A DNA stretch of 64,000 bases from Tilletia caries (taxonomy: Eukaryota > Basidiomycota > Exobasidiomycetes > Tilletiales > Tilletiaceae), in contig JALUTQ010000004.1 of NCBI GenBank assembly GCA_032718865.1, positions 1,178,001 through 1,242,000 on the forward strand, given 5' to 3'. Positions within the stretch are counted from its first letter, which is position 1; every line of letters begins with the position of its first letter. The translations under genes and the position numbers were made by a program. The notes beneath the pieces were generated by a model. That model did no database searches. It was not told where the DNA came from and was given only the letters and a program-made list of their open reading frames with translations. Below are positions 1-10,351 of the stretch, piece after piece.

Positions 1-1220
1 TGGGACGGAGACAGGAGGCCGACGCGCCTCATTTTACTCCGTCAGCTCCTCCGAAGTCTCCGCCCCTTTCCAAGCCTTCTGCGGAAAACGCCGACAAGAG
101 GTCTGGCTCGGGCCGTCCGAAGCAAGTTCCTGTTCGGCCGCCTGAATATGCCCATCTCCAGCCGAATCTGATTGACGGCTTATGGCACTGCTCGAACTGT
201 GGAATTCCTGGCTCGCTCGGACCTGGACGACGGAAGGGACCGCTAGGAGACAAGAGCCTGTGTTCGAATTGCGGCAAGTACTTCCACCGATTCCGACGAG
301 TTCCCGAAGTCGAGTACACCCGCGACACTCACTATCACATCCAGGAGCAACGCGCCCGTGCGGCAGCGGACGCTGAGAAGAAGGCCCAGATGGCCCTCCA
401 TGGGATCGGCAGGGGAGCCATGAACGAGGGCTCCGGTGATCCAGGGGGAGCACTGTCGAACGGCGGATCGAAGTCGACGAAGAACTCGCTCGATGGCCTG
501 CCGTTTCAGGAGATTGGCTCTCCCGACGACTCGGAATCGGAGGAGTCGGATATGGACAGTCGGACGAATTCTCCGACGAAGCGCACCTTGCTCAGCGTGG
601 AGGACAGTGGTAGCCTGCGTGCCGGCTCGCCGAGCAGGGTCATGTCTCCCTCGGGTCGGATGTCGACGCTGCCGGGCGAAGTCGACGGCACGCTTCCAGA
701 GTCGTCTTCTGCTGCAGTCCCACCACCTTCAGCATCGGAGGGTTCGGCAGGCCCGACGTCGACCGCTCCTGCTCCTGCCACTCCTAGCATCGCGGCAGCA
801 GCAGATGTCGGACCTGTCCCACCGACTCCGCCGATTCCATCCGGTCGGGCCCTTTCGCCTGGGACGCTTGCTCGGATGCCTGTGTGGATAACGAATGCAC
901 TCGAGGGCAAACGCGGGCAATATCCTGACGACAAGTTTGAGATCCAGCTGCGGACGAGACCACCGGGGACGCCCGTAGCGCCAGAGCCAGAATGGCGCAT
1001 TCGATGTTTGGACTGTCCGGGTCGTGTGAGTTTCCGCAATGTCCTTCCTGGTTGCTTCGCGTTGAGTGATACTGACCTACCTTTCTTTCCTTTTCGGATC
1101 CACCAGCTGTACACACTGGGACCGAACCAAAGTCTGGACAATTTTGAGATCCACCTGAAGAACCGAGGGCATCGAGCGAATGTGCGGAACCGTGTTGAGG
1201 GCATCGGGTTCGCGAGCTGA
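1..1220 (+). CDS. SNF5-family chromatin-remodelling subunit, C-terminal part (left-arm copy, cut by window edge)
   Basis: Partial copy of the gene seen whole at 56261-60385 on the other strand. The coding frame is codon position 1 at base 3 and stays open to a TGA at 1218-1220. A GATA-type zinc finger is visible at about 190-300 (CSNCG, then CSNCG 21 residues later). A Ser/Pro-rich linker follows, then a C-terminal block with CLDCPG and a conserved NFEIHLKNRGHR-like end. An 81-bp GT-AG intron (1026-1106) is inferred because removing it joins CLDCPGR directly to LYTLGPN; it is a multiple of three, so the frame also reads through it. Family role (known): core subunit of SWI/SNF or RSC-type nucleosome remodellers in the nucleus. 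Near base 678 this copy keeps a base that the right-arm copy lacks, so its frame is intact. The rest of the gene lies outside the window. Confidence 0.85.
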   Translation, partial: GRRQEADAPHFTPSAPPKSPPLSKPSAENADKRSGSGRPKQVPVRPPEYAHLQPNLIDGLWHCSNCGIPGSLGPGRRKGPLGDKSLCSNCGKYFHRFRRVPEVEYTRDTHYHIQEQRARAAADAEKKAQMALHGIGRGAMNEGSGDPGGALSNGGSKSTKNSLDGLPFQEIGSPDDSESEESDMDSRTNSPTKRTLLSVEDSGSLRAGSPSRVMSPSGRMSTLPGEVDGTLPESSSAAVPPPSASEGSAGPTSTAPAPATPSIAAAADVGPVPPTPPIPSGRALSPGTLARMPVWITNALEGKRGQYPDDKFEIQLRTRPPGTPVAPEPEWRIRCLDCPGRVSFRNVLPGCFALSDTDLPFFPFRIHQLYTLGPNQSLDNFEIHLKNRGHRANVRNRVEGIGFAS

Positions 1221-1429
1221 GGTCGCGCTCACTTCAAACAACTGAAATTGATAATTCTTCTGCCAAGGCGATTGGATACGAAGTCATTGTAGTCAAGAAG
1301 TAAACGGTGCGGATGGAACTATGAGGGAAGGTAGAACATGATCGAAAGGGGACACGAGAGAGGGAGGGAAGATGCAGCGCGCAGAGTGAGGGAAGATAAA
1401 GTGATTGCACGCAAAAGCAAAAAGTAATT

Positions 1430-1537
1430 CGACGCCAGCAGGATTTGAACCTGCGCAGGCAAAGCCTAACTGATGACATCCCGAGTAGGAATTAGAATAT
1501 TCTAGTCAGTCCCCTTAGACCGCTCGGGCATAGCGCC
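1430..1537 (-). tRNA. tRNA-Ser (anticodon AGA) with intron, left-arm copy
   Basis: Same sequence as the plus-strand gene at 55944-56051. The acceptor stem GGCGCTA/TGGCGTC pairs fully with G-U pairs. The T arm GCAGG-TTCAAAT-CCTGC is perfect. The anticodon stem ACTGA/TCAGT encloses loop CTAGAA plus an intron of about 25 nt placed after position 37, as in other eukaryotic nuclear tRNAs. The long variable arm AGGCTTTGCCT fits type II (Ser). Discriminator base G. Confidence 0.85.
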
Positions 1538-1827
1538 CAAATTTTTCTGAAGCCCAATCGCTTGAGATTATTATATAATATTAGTGTTTTCTACTCAACA
1601 TATGCCGCAAGAACCCGTAAAAAAAAGTTAGGCGCTAAAATTGCTGGTTCCCCAGACTTTAGTATGGGGTTATATCTGCCCCTTAGATTTTTACGGCCGA
1701 GAAAAAATGTTGCAACATCCCTCGAATAAAATTCTTCAAATCTCCTTAAAATCTTCCCAAACTTCGCCTGGGTGTCCGTACTCCGTGTTAAGGGGTATTC
1801 AGTTTTGTTTTCATTAGGGGTAATTCA

Positions 1828-2023
1828 AGGCTCGGCAACTATCTTCACTATGTAACTATGATAACTATATAGTTATAACTAATGGTGATAACTTGACTAT
1901 ACTTTGGGCGGCGAAGCCGCTTAGAAAAAATAGTGGCTATAACTTTTTCAGATCGGCGCGGACTGCGGAGTAACTAATAGTTGAAATAGTTATGAAAATC
2001 GCATTTGGCTGAGGTAGCCACTA
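1828..2023. repeat. AT-rich repeat module (TAACTAT / CTATACTTTG type), left part
   Basis: No gene. The stretch is made of short inverted motifs such as ACTATCTTCACTATGTAACTAT and CTATACTTTG followed by a GC-rich stem and AAAAAATAGTG. The same modules recur at 8140-8690, and the sequence resumes at 2592 after an inserted MITE. It is probably a decayed non-autonomous transposon; I could not find its outer ends. Confidence 0.5.
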
Positions 2024-2591
2024 CACTGCCAATCGTCCACGAGAACTGGGGATAGTCCTCAGCACGACACGTGAGGATCATCCTCGACGATATCGTGCGA
2101 TCATCCTACAACCCTCGTGGGATCCACGAGATCTGAGGAGATCCTCAGATAAATGAGCACCGCCTGCCATAATTTTTGTACAACGTTATTTATTTCTCAA
2201 CACCAGGTCCTAATTGAGCGCGTCAGCCAGCATTTGAATGATCCCCATGCCCTGGATTCGTGTTTTTAAAATTATGTTACATTATATGTTTTTAAACTGG
2301 AAATGGTGACTATATGCTACGGCGCTCGTGGTTTAGTGGTAGCACCGCTGGATTTCGAAAAAAAGTCCCGGGTTCGAATCCGGGTGTGAGTGCTTTTATT
2401 TTTTCCCCTCATTTTTTCTCATTTTTTGGGATTTCTGAGGATGATCGTGGGCTTAACATCTCGTGCGACTCTCAACGATTGAGCCCAAAATGATCGTGGG
2501 AGATCCTGGGTCGGGTTAGCCTCACTCAGCCTCACGATGATCCTGCGAGATCCTCGCGATGGGTGAGGATCCTCGCAGCCGACTGGCAGTG
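2024..2591. mobile_element. 568-bp MITE with TA target duplication (Tc1/mariner-like size and TSD)
   Basis: The ends are inverted: CACTGCCAATCG at 2024 and CGACTGGCAGTG ending at 2591, each flanked by TA (2022-2023 and 2592-2593). The subterminal 100-200 bp at both ends are dense in GATC-centred palindromes (for example GAGGATCATCCTC, GATCCTCGCGA), suggesting transposase-binding repeats. It splits the AT-rich module around it. It contains a tRNA-like sequence (2322-2394). No transposase is encoded. Confidence 0.75.
2322..2394 (+). tRNA. tRNA-Arg(TCG)-like sequence inside the MITE, probable pseudogene
   Basis: A perfect pol III A box (TGGTTTAGTGG) and B box (GGTTCGAATCC) are present. The acceptor stem GCGCTCG/TGAGTGC pairs with G-U pairs, the T stem CCGGG/CCGGG is perfect, and a T-run follows. 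The anticodon loop reads TTTCGAA (anticodon TCG), but the 3' half of the anticodon stem is A-rich and does not pair, so a functional tRNA is doubtful. It could be a promoter-bearing tRNA relic or SINE head. Confidence 0.5.
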
Positions 2592-2905
2592 TAGATAGTC
2601 ACTATGTAGTAGCTCCAGCTACTCATAGTCACATATAGTCACTATCTCAGTTACTCATAGCCACATATAGTGACTATTTCACCCAAATGTAACTTTTTAT
2701 GTTGGACAGGGGCTGGCTGAGACAGCTGCTGGATAGTTACTATATAGTAGCTCCAGCCTCCAGTCACTTATAGCCACATATAGTGACTATGTCGATCTCA
2801 CTTTGTGCTGAACTAGGCACAGGTAGCTACTGGAAGTGACTATAGTGGCTAAGGCTATTTCAGCGAAAAGCCAACAAAAATTTCGCATGGCTGAAATAGT
2901 CACTA
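2592..2905. repeat. AT-rich TAGTCACTAT repeat module, right part
   Basis: Continuation of the module interrupted at 2024. TAGTCACTATGTAGTAGCTCCAG-type and CATATAGTGACTAT motifs occur several times, partly as direct repeats about 130 bp apart (2596 and 2735). No reading frame of note. Confidence 0.5.
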
Positions 2906-4240
2906 TTAGTATCCCTCTTCGTTCTCCAGCTCTGGATCCAATCCGACGTCGGCTTCTGGATCGTCGCCCTCCTCCTCCCAACGAGAGAAATCTAACCCGT
3001 GTTCTCGCTGTGCCCTAACCCTCTCCTCGCCCGTCAGCCAGTCCCCCGGGCCCCGGCTCCGATCCCCCGTCCACCAGCACGTTGTGGAGCGCAACGCACG
3101 TCCGAATCCAACAAGCTGCGCGTTGCTCCTCCAGCGCATCCTTCAGGCTGATCGGAAGCGCGCGAAGAGACTGCCAGCGCAGCTTGAGAAGCCCAAACGC
3201 GTGCTCGACAGCAACGCGGCGAGGGGAAGCGTGCTGGTTGAAGCCGATCTAAATGAGAAAGGGGAACATCAATGAGATTATATTCTCGCGAGGCGCGAGA
3301 GGGAGAAAGGAAGGAAACACTGACCTGCGCCGCAGAGAGACTGCTTTGCCCTCTGAAGCGGCGGAACAACGAGACGAGGTGCGCGTCGGACGTGTAGCCC
3401 GAGTCGCCCAAAATGAACTCGTCTTTTGAGAAGTGATGATCAGGGTTTTGCGCGAGCGCGCTCGCCCTGTACACACGCTGGTCGTGGGCGGACCCAGGGA
3501 AGCCAAGATGCAGAAAACGAAATCGTAGATTGTAATCGACCACGGCCAGGATGTTGTAGGAATGACTATGGTGCCGGTTGAAAAAGTCGGCAGCATCGTG
3601 ACGGGCAGGGGCTCCGATGAAATTGACGTGTGTCCCATCAATGAAGCCGATGCAGCCGGCGAGCCCGTGATGGTCTCTAAGCTCTTGACGCAGCTGCTGA
3701 CGCTCCCCTGCCGTCGGCCACCACACGTACGTCGATTCTACGGCAATCAGAGCGCAGAGAACTCGATCTGTCCACGCAATGACAGTACCCTCTACAAAAT
3801 GAGATTGAAAATGCCAGCAACTGAGGGGAGAAGAGTTAACGACTAACGTGCCGTACTCCATGACCCCTGTTCTGATAGCCCATAGACTAACCGGAGACCC
3901 CAAAACGCTCTGCAATGTGAAAAGCAGTGGCGCCCGTGCCCGAGTGAGCAAGGCGCCAAAGCACCAAAAGAACTTGATGTTCGACAGGCTGCTGAGGACG
4001 ACCGCGCCGCTTTCGGGAAAAAACGTCGTCGGGGGCGAGAAGGTCGACGATCGAGTCAAACTGACTCTCGGTGACCCGAAATGCGCGTCTGAGTCGTCGT
4101 CGTTCCAAGAGAGATGCTCTTCAAAAGAACGATGCGCGTCTCGATGACGCTGTTCCTCCGCCGGACGTCTCCGAGACAGGTACCGACTGGCGACTGCTCT
4201 CAACGTGGTCGAGGGCCTCCTCGCACTCGTCGACCTCATT
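2906..4240 (-). pseudogene. PIF/Harbinger DDE transposase (Harbinger-1), broken
   Basis: Known role of the family: cut-and-paste transposase with an HTH-like N terminus and a DDE nuclease. Exon A (about 4130-3890) gives a DNA-binding region with RVTESQFDSIVDLL and PVEHQVLLVLWRLAH. Exon B (to 3325) carries GFIDGTHV (first D), GSAHDQRVYRAS (second D) and FILGDSGYT. A GTCAGT...TTTAG intron (3249-3324) leads to exon C with RRVAVEHAFGLLKLRWQSLR (E) and ALHNVLVDGG. The frame then shifts in a G-run near 3060 before the acidic C terminus ends with TAA at 2906-2908, so the copy is probably dead. Related to, but clearly different from, the transposases at 12570 and 37748. Terminal repeats not identified. 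Confidence 0.75.
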
Positions 4241-7200
4241 CTCCAATCCTTTATCCACTGCGGCTGCCGATACCAGCAGACGAAAGTATCTTGATAGCGC
4301 CTGTATCAGACGAGCGGAGGTTGGGCATATTGGGGGAGGATGATGGAAGAGAATGAGATGAGGTACATTGCTGATGAGGAAGAAGATGAGACACGTCGCG
4401 TCGGAGCGCGTCACGCGTGTGTCCTACACGTGGAAGCCGCGTGGAGAACACGTGGCTGTGCCGCAGCGAAGTTTGGAGGGTTTTCCCCGAACTCTTTAGA
4501 GTTTTGGGGTTCTTGGGGTGCCGGAAATCTTTCGACCGTAAGGAATTTGTTAGTTGACGACTGACACCTTCTAATAGAGCTCCCTAATTCTGTTAGGAAA
4601 CACATCACTTTTTTTACATGGGCGTGTCGCGTTTTGAATTCGGGCCATCTAACGTCGCAGTTTCGGACGCTGTTTGTTGGGGACGAAGGCGACTTGTCCT
4701 TGACCTCACATTTCTGGCCCCCTCCGAAGTGTTGGTTCTTCACCTTCGCGACCTTCGAGGTGTGTAGGACCGTGCAAAACCACCTCATTTACCTCTCTCG
4801 GGTTCCTCACAGGTCACAGCATCACCAGCTTCAGGTTCCCTCCCATCCTTTTACAGGCACGGTAAGCTCGACCAGTGGTGCAGTACATCAGCAGCTTTGC
4901 GTCTCTCTGCTCTCATCTGAGATCCCTGCGACGATGCGGTGGATTTTATGGTGTCCCCCGCTACCCTTCTCTTCCCTTGACATCGGTTGGTTCTACTCCT
5001 TCAAAATGACATACGTTTGCACGGACCTGGGCCGTTTGCGGCTTGAGAAGAGCCCCTATCCGTCGCCTCTGCATGGTGCCTCATGTCCACCACCTGCTTG
5101 CAGAGCTCCACCACTCCCATTCCTGTGACCCGTCTTTCTGCTTTAAATCGACCAACAAGGACATATGTATGCGCTGACAGCTACTTCCGCGTTGCCTTTT
5201 TGCTCACCTCTTTTTTTCCTATCTGCTTCTTCTTTCTATCCTCCCAGCACAATGGCAAACACTCTCTCACCTTTCTTCCCCAAAATCCTTGCCCCCTCAA
5301 GGTCGAGCCATTCACCGTCAAGATCAAGCATCGCAAGATCAACCTCTGCGGCGTTCCCGCCGACAAGATCAGTCTCATCTCCTCCGCGGCGGACAAGCTC
5401 GATAGGATAGGCTGGGAGGATGTGGAGAGGGAGATGGTGGTAAGAGGGAGATGGTGGCGGAATAGGGTCTGGATAGGATGTGATGGATAAGATCGGGGAG
5501 CATGGCAGGCTCAAGGGTAAGTCATCCCACACCACTTCGGCTTGACACCGCCACGCTAAAAACGCATCTCCTTCATCTCATCCAGGGACCAGGCGGAGAT
5601 GGTCAAGCAGGAGAGTCGTGAGTGACATGCGAACGATTGTCATCCACATGAACATCTGAATGACGCTTGGATGTCATTCACATGATCACATCACACATGT
5701 CATGCATGTGCAGACTGCAGTGCTGCACCTCGACCAGCAAAGATACTGACAGTTACTTCCGCATTGCATTTTTGCTCAACCCTTTGATTCCTATGTCGCA
5801 CCGTCTAGATCCCGCTCTGTCCTCCATTGACATCCACTTGTGCACGGGAACGATGACCTGCTACTTGTGAGTGGTATTCGAGTGTCACTCGATTGTCATC
5901 AACATGAACATCTACATGGCACTCGATTGTCAATTACAATCACTCTTTCTGCGGATTAGCTGATCATGATTCCTTCTTCGCTTTGCATTCTATCTGCTCT
6001 TTTACCATCCAAGTGAGGCGGACTTGATGCTCAGATGACCCATGTTCACCTGGGTCGACGATGACTTTCGCTTCAACATGAAGATTGCTACCCATTCGCG
6101 CGTCAACAGTAGCTACCGCGGAAGCATTCTGATCTCCTCCAACTACACCGCGTTGGCAATGGTGACATTAAACACGCCCCATCAGGTTGCTGTGAGTACA
6201 AGTTCTGCCTTTGGACCCTCATCGCATCGTGCGACAGCTGACAGGACGCGTCTGCCCTTCACAGTCGCACGGCGCGCTTTCTGGACTCTCGGCGAGGGTC
6301 TCTGCCCCTCCGGTGAGAAGATCGATTTGCTGGAATGGGCCAACGACGGAGAGCCCCACTGTGGCGACAACTCAATCATGCACATCCGGTCAAAACTGCG
6401 ACGTTTTCGCCACCGACAACCGAGAATCCTCAGTCCCGCCACGAGCGCAGACGGTGCTGACGGAAACGCCGCCCGCGGCTTCAACGCTAACAGAGATCGT
6501 GATTGTTTTCACAGGTTGATCTTTCTCCGCTGTGCCTGTCTAGCCCACGAAGGCGATCGCCATCAGCTTCACACAGCTCCTGCCCTCTGCTCGCTCTCAA
6601 GAGTAGCCGCGTCAATACCGCGTCACCAGCTCAGTCCATGCGCCTCTCCAGCTCTTCTCGGCCGACGACATGGAGGATCAGGGAACATCACTTTGACTAC
6701 TACCTCGGAATATAATGTGGTGACAGTGCACAACCAGTCAACCACCACCATCAGCAAGGTCGACTGCTCCTTCGACGAGCTGGCGGGCGATGACCTGCTT
6801 TGGCCCCCATGGTCATCTTGCCACCAACTTCGAGGATAATTGGTGCCAATAACGGTCAGTCATTAGTGCGAGATGCATTTGATTGCCCACAGTCTCACCT
6901 TTCCCATCTGACCATTCATTATTCGTTCTGCAGTGTACCGTCTCTTTTCATGATCCTTCTATTTTACATTCTGCAGATAGATTTGTAACTCATTTTTCCT
7001 CTTTCTTCGATTGCGCCTCTTTCACATTTCTCATCCAGCAGACCTTCCATCGTCGATTCAGCAGCACAATCCGTCCATTCTGCGTTCTGCATCACGTCGA
7101 CAGTCTCCTCTCCACAGTTTTCGCCTCTCTCCGCTGTCGAGCGCTCGAACCTCACCCGTCCCACCCGTGCCTCTTCCTTCAGAGGTCTGATGCGACGCAG

Positions 7201-8139
7201 GACATCGACTACGGCTCGCTCATTATCACCAATGACTACGTCCCCGTCTAGCCGCTAGCCCAGCCCTCGACCTGCGCTGAGCCGGCTTCCACCTTTGATC
7301 TTCACCTTCTGCGAAGGACAGTGCCACCGCAGAGCACACCGTCCACGTCTTCGTTGGCACTTATGCCTCTCGCAACGTTGCTCCGCTGGCGATTTCTGCC
7401 GCGTAAGTCTGGGTTATCTTGTTATCTTGAACCCTCAAGCGGACATACTGTCTCACCCTGTCTTCTATTCGCAGCATGCTCTCCTCTTACCGCTGTATTC
7501 GGAGTCGCTCCTGACACATGCCCCCAAAGTATCCCGCAGTCGCCATCGCCTCTGCATCATCTCCCGCACAAGGGAACGACAAGCGGATGAGCCACGGCTG
7601 CGCGCGGCTTAATTAGTGAGCCCATACCACATCTCCCGCTCGCAGTGGCTGCCACTGAGCACTGAGCATGTACTCTCTCTTCTCTTTATCGGGCAGCCCC
7701 TAAGCTGAAAGTGATCAGGCAGAACGCATTCGGCATTCAAGTCGATACTCGCAGGCCCCTGCACTGACATTACTCTTAGCCCACAGCACATAGTGCTAGA
7801 GATGACTGACGTTTGAAGCTTCTTCCTTCTCACCAAGCTTCCCTCCCTTATTTTCCCTCACTTACCTTCCTTCACCCACAGCGTTCTGCTCTCTTCATCA
7901 CTGAAGCCCTCCCTTTCTTCTGGCTTCCGGTCTCCATCTCACCTGCATCTGAGGTTGCTATTGTACCATCCCTCCCAACCGCACCAATCCATACCATACC
8001 TGAATGCTCATGACACTCGACTCTTTGATCATTTTTGCCCACATAAAAAGTCACCCAGCAGACGGCGTTGATGGTTGACCGTTGACCTCTACCTGCATCC
8101 CAATTCCCAGGCAGGCCTCAGCAACTTCCTTCACTTCGT
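4241..8139. other. Gene-poor relic DNA, no recognisable gene
   Basis: Only short or shadow frames. The strand looks like eroded intron-rich coding DNA: several GTGAGT...CAG-like pairs and pyrimidine tracts, but no frame longer than about 265 codons and none with a domain I recognise. Diverged direct repeats occur: GACAGYTACTTCCGCRTTGC at 5174 and 5747. A cluster around CACATGTCATGCATGTGCAGA at 5690 recurs at 8931, together with ACTCGATTGTCATC-type motifs at 5890. The longest plus frame (6042-6839) switches to other plausible frames repeatedly. I see no promoter or RNA gene here. Confidence 0.5.
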
Positions 8140-8690
8140 ATACTTTGTAACTTGGAAGTGAGAACTATTAGTGAACTTTCACTATACTTTGCCTCCGAGC
8201 CGTCGAAAAAAAGATAGTGAACTCTCACTTTGGCGGGGCCGGGAAAGTGAAGAAAGTATGGAGATAGTGAGTTCGTCTTCATGTTGAACTTTAAGTCACT
8301 TGCTATCACTAGTAGTGCTGCCAAGTTAAGGTAGTCACTAGTAAGTAACTATCCAGTCAGGAAAGTAACTAATAGTTTACTACGTTTACTACCCAGTTGC
8401 TATCAACACTTTATAATATTATTAGACACTCCTCATTTCACATCACTTTGTAAAACCCTTGCAACTATCTTCACTACCTAGTGACTTAGTAGAGCTCTGA
8501 TGAGACAAAATCAGGGACCACCGCGGTCTTCTATGTGGCCGCAACGGTCACAAAAAGCGCTCAAACTAGTAGTCACTATCTCAACTTTTCATAACTAAAC
8601 TATACTTTGTCGGCCGGCTGAGACCCTCACTTTCACTTTCACTATACTTTGTCCGAAAAAATGCTCACTATCTTCACTTGCCGAGCTCTG
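8140..8690. repeat. AT-rich CTATACTTTG / TAGTGA repeat module, second copy
   Basis: Shares with 1828-2023 the phrases CAACTATCTTCACTA and CTATACTTTG plus a GC stem plus AAAAAA(G)ATAGTG. At least three CTATACTTTG units lie at about 8193, 8601 and 8644. No coding potential. Likely a decayed non-autonomous element of the same family. Confidence 0.5.
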
Positions 8691-8952
8691 ATCCCAGGTG
8701 CGGGGAATATCAAAAAGTCGTTCGCCCTGACCGTGGAGCGAGATCTCACAGTTTTCAGGCAGCGGAAAGAGTTGCGAGTGAAATCCGAACGATTGTCATG
8801 CACATAAGAACCTGCATGACATTCGGTCGTCAAGCGTTTCCCGTCACTCACAGGATTGCATGTCATGCTTCTGCAAATGGTCCACATGAACACACAATCA
8901 CGAATGACACTCGATTGAAATCCATATCGTCACATGTCATGCATGTGCAGAT

Positions 8953-9592
8953 ATGAAGACGCTGTTCTCCAGCTTCAAGCTTCGCACACAGCTCAATCAC
9001 ACGCTCATCTATCATTATGTATTGGTAGTCATGTCTAAGAAATGTAATCTTCCTTACTTAGTACGATCGGACAGCTCGGATCACTTCCTCCGGACGACCA
9101 CGACCATGTTGTCCGACACAGGGGGAACATATGTCATTTTTTTCTCCAAATACATGGAAATGATAGCCACAGTCTGCCTGAACATGGATGTGAAGGTTTG
9201 AGGAAGAATGGTCAAGAATTGAGCGAGATTGATCAGAGCGAACTCGGCGCGTACTTAGTACTCCTGTGTGCGCGCCTCATATCCGGCCATTACTCGATGA
9301 CGGCGCTGCTGACGCGCTTCTCACATCTCACACAGCTCGGTCACACCCTCATACACCGTTCTGTAATAGTTATCATGTATGAGAAATGCAATTGTCCTTA
9401 CTTAGTAACCCCGGACAGGTCCGATCACTTCCTCCGGACGACCACGACCATGATGTCAGATATAGGGGGAATCCATGTCATTTTCTTTCTACGATCGATA
9501 GATACAGTCTAGCTGATCATACATATCAAGGTTGGAGAGAGAACGAGCCAGAATTGAGCGAGATTGGTCAGTGGCAAGTTGACGGAAACTGA
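8953..9592 (+). repeat. Diverged tandem duplication, unit about 350 bp
   Basis: Two successive units (about 8965-9235 and 9325-9580) align over CACAGCTC(A/G)(A/G)TCACAC, TTACTTAGTA, GATCACTTCCTCCGGACGACCACGACCATG and GAGCGAGATTG. Both encode similar plus-strand peptides (SDHFLRTTTTM(L/M)SD(T/I)GG). No domain is recognised and the frames are short, so this may be an old gene fragment duplicated in tandem or an element remnant. Confidence 0.6.
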
Positions 9593-10053
9593 AGTCGAGC
9601 GCGAACACATGTCCTCAAAGACAACCGTCAGCAAAATCAGCAGCGAGAGCTCCAGGATTCTTGTGGTACGCCAGATTACCTGTCATTCAATATACATATC
9701 ACGTCTACTTTATCTCGACCTCAGAAGAACATATAAGTATCCAAAAATCAAGGGGGGAAACGCTCCCCTGAACGCTGGAGCGCTGGAGGCCCGAATTCCT
9801 GGGCAGAACGGGCTGAAAACGGTTAACGCTGAACAGCTGAAATGGCGGTAAAAAATAAAAAGAAAAAGAACTTCCTGTAGAGTCTAAAAAGTCTGAGGAA
9901 GACCTTAAACCATGGTTAACAAAAATATAACGTAAACTTCTAACTTCTAGCGGTAATAGAGTTCGGGGAATACTCCGCCCCCACAGGGTAAGGGACGGGT
10001 CACAATTGGGTCACTCAATAACTGCCTCTAAAATGACGAACTTTGGACCATAA
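9593..10053. other. Intergenic, no gene seen
   Basis: Short frames only. Contains CCTGAACGCTGGAGCGCTGGAG-type sequence near 9773 resembling the Harbinger-2 end motif, and directly precedes the Harbinger-2 left terminus. Confidence 0.4.
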
Positions 10054-10351
10054 TAGGGGTATTCAGCTCAACCCTGAGGCGTTCACGAGTGTTCTGACCC
10101 AGAAAACTTCTGGAAGATGCCGTCTCATTCCACATACAAATTTTCCTTTGAGCGGTCAGAAGTTTCCAGAGCACCTTGGAGCGCTCAGAAAGTTCTGAAC
10201 GTCAGAAAGGTTCTCTCTGGATCCATGATCTTCGTTCACCACGTGGACTCGTAATTCTCATCTAAATCTTCTCTCTCCTTCGTTGCTTCAACGCGGGTGC
10301 CTTGATGTCTTGACATCGACTTCTTCTGCACAAGACTCTACATCTCTCGAT

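Larger units (their letters stand above)
1..1827. repeat. Left arm of a large inverted repeat (partner 55656-57479)
   Basis: Read in reverse complement, 55656-57479 matches 1-1827 almost base for base; coordinates sum to 57480-57481. The arm carries the SNF5 3' end, its downstream region and tRNA-Ser. Differences are a few substitutions and a 1-base indel near 678. Homology stops after GGGGTAAT, exactly where the right arm meets a Harbinger terminus. The outer end is cut by the window, so the true arm may be longer. Confidence 0.9.

Noticed and set aside
506..1204. 232-codon minus-strand frame opposite the SNF5 3' end, and its mirror at 56277-56840
   Set aside because: Shadow of the GC-rich SNF5 coding strand; the plus-strand reading has the zinc finger, splice sites and conserved C terminus.
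1430..1537. tRNA-Leu instead of tRNA-Ser for the type II tRNA
   Set aside because: With the stem ACTGA/TCAGT the loop is CTAGAA, giving anticodon AGA; the variable arm and discriminator G fit serine.
6042..6839. 265-codon plus frame as a gene
   Set aside because: No domain, competing frames of similar quality on the same strand, and splice-like sites that would break it; treated as relic DNA.
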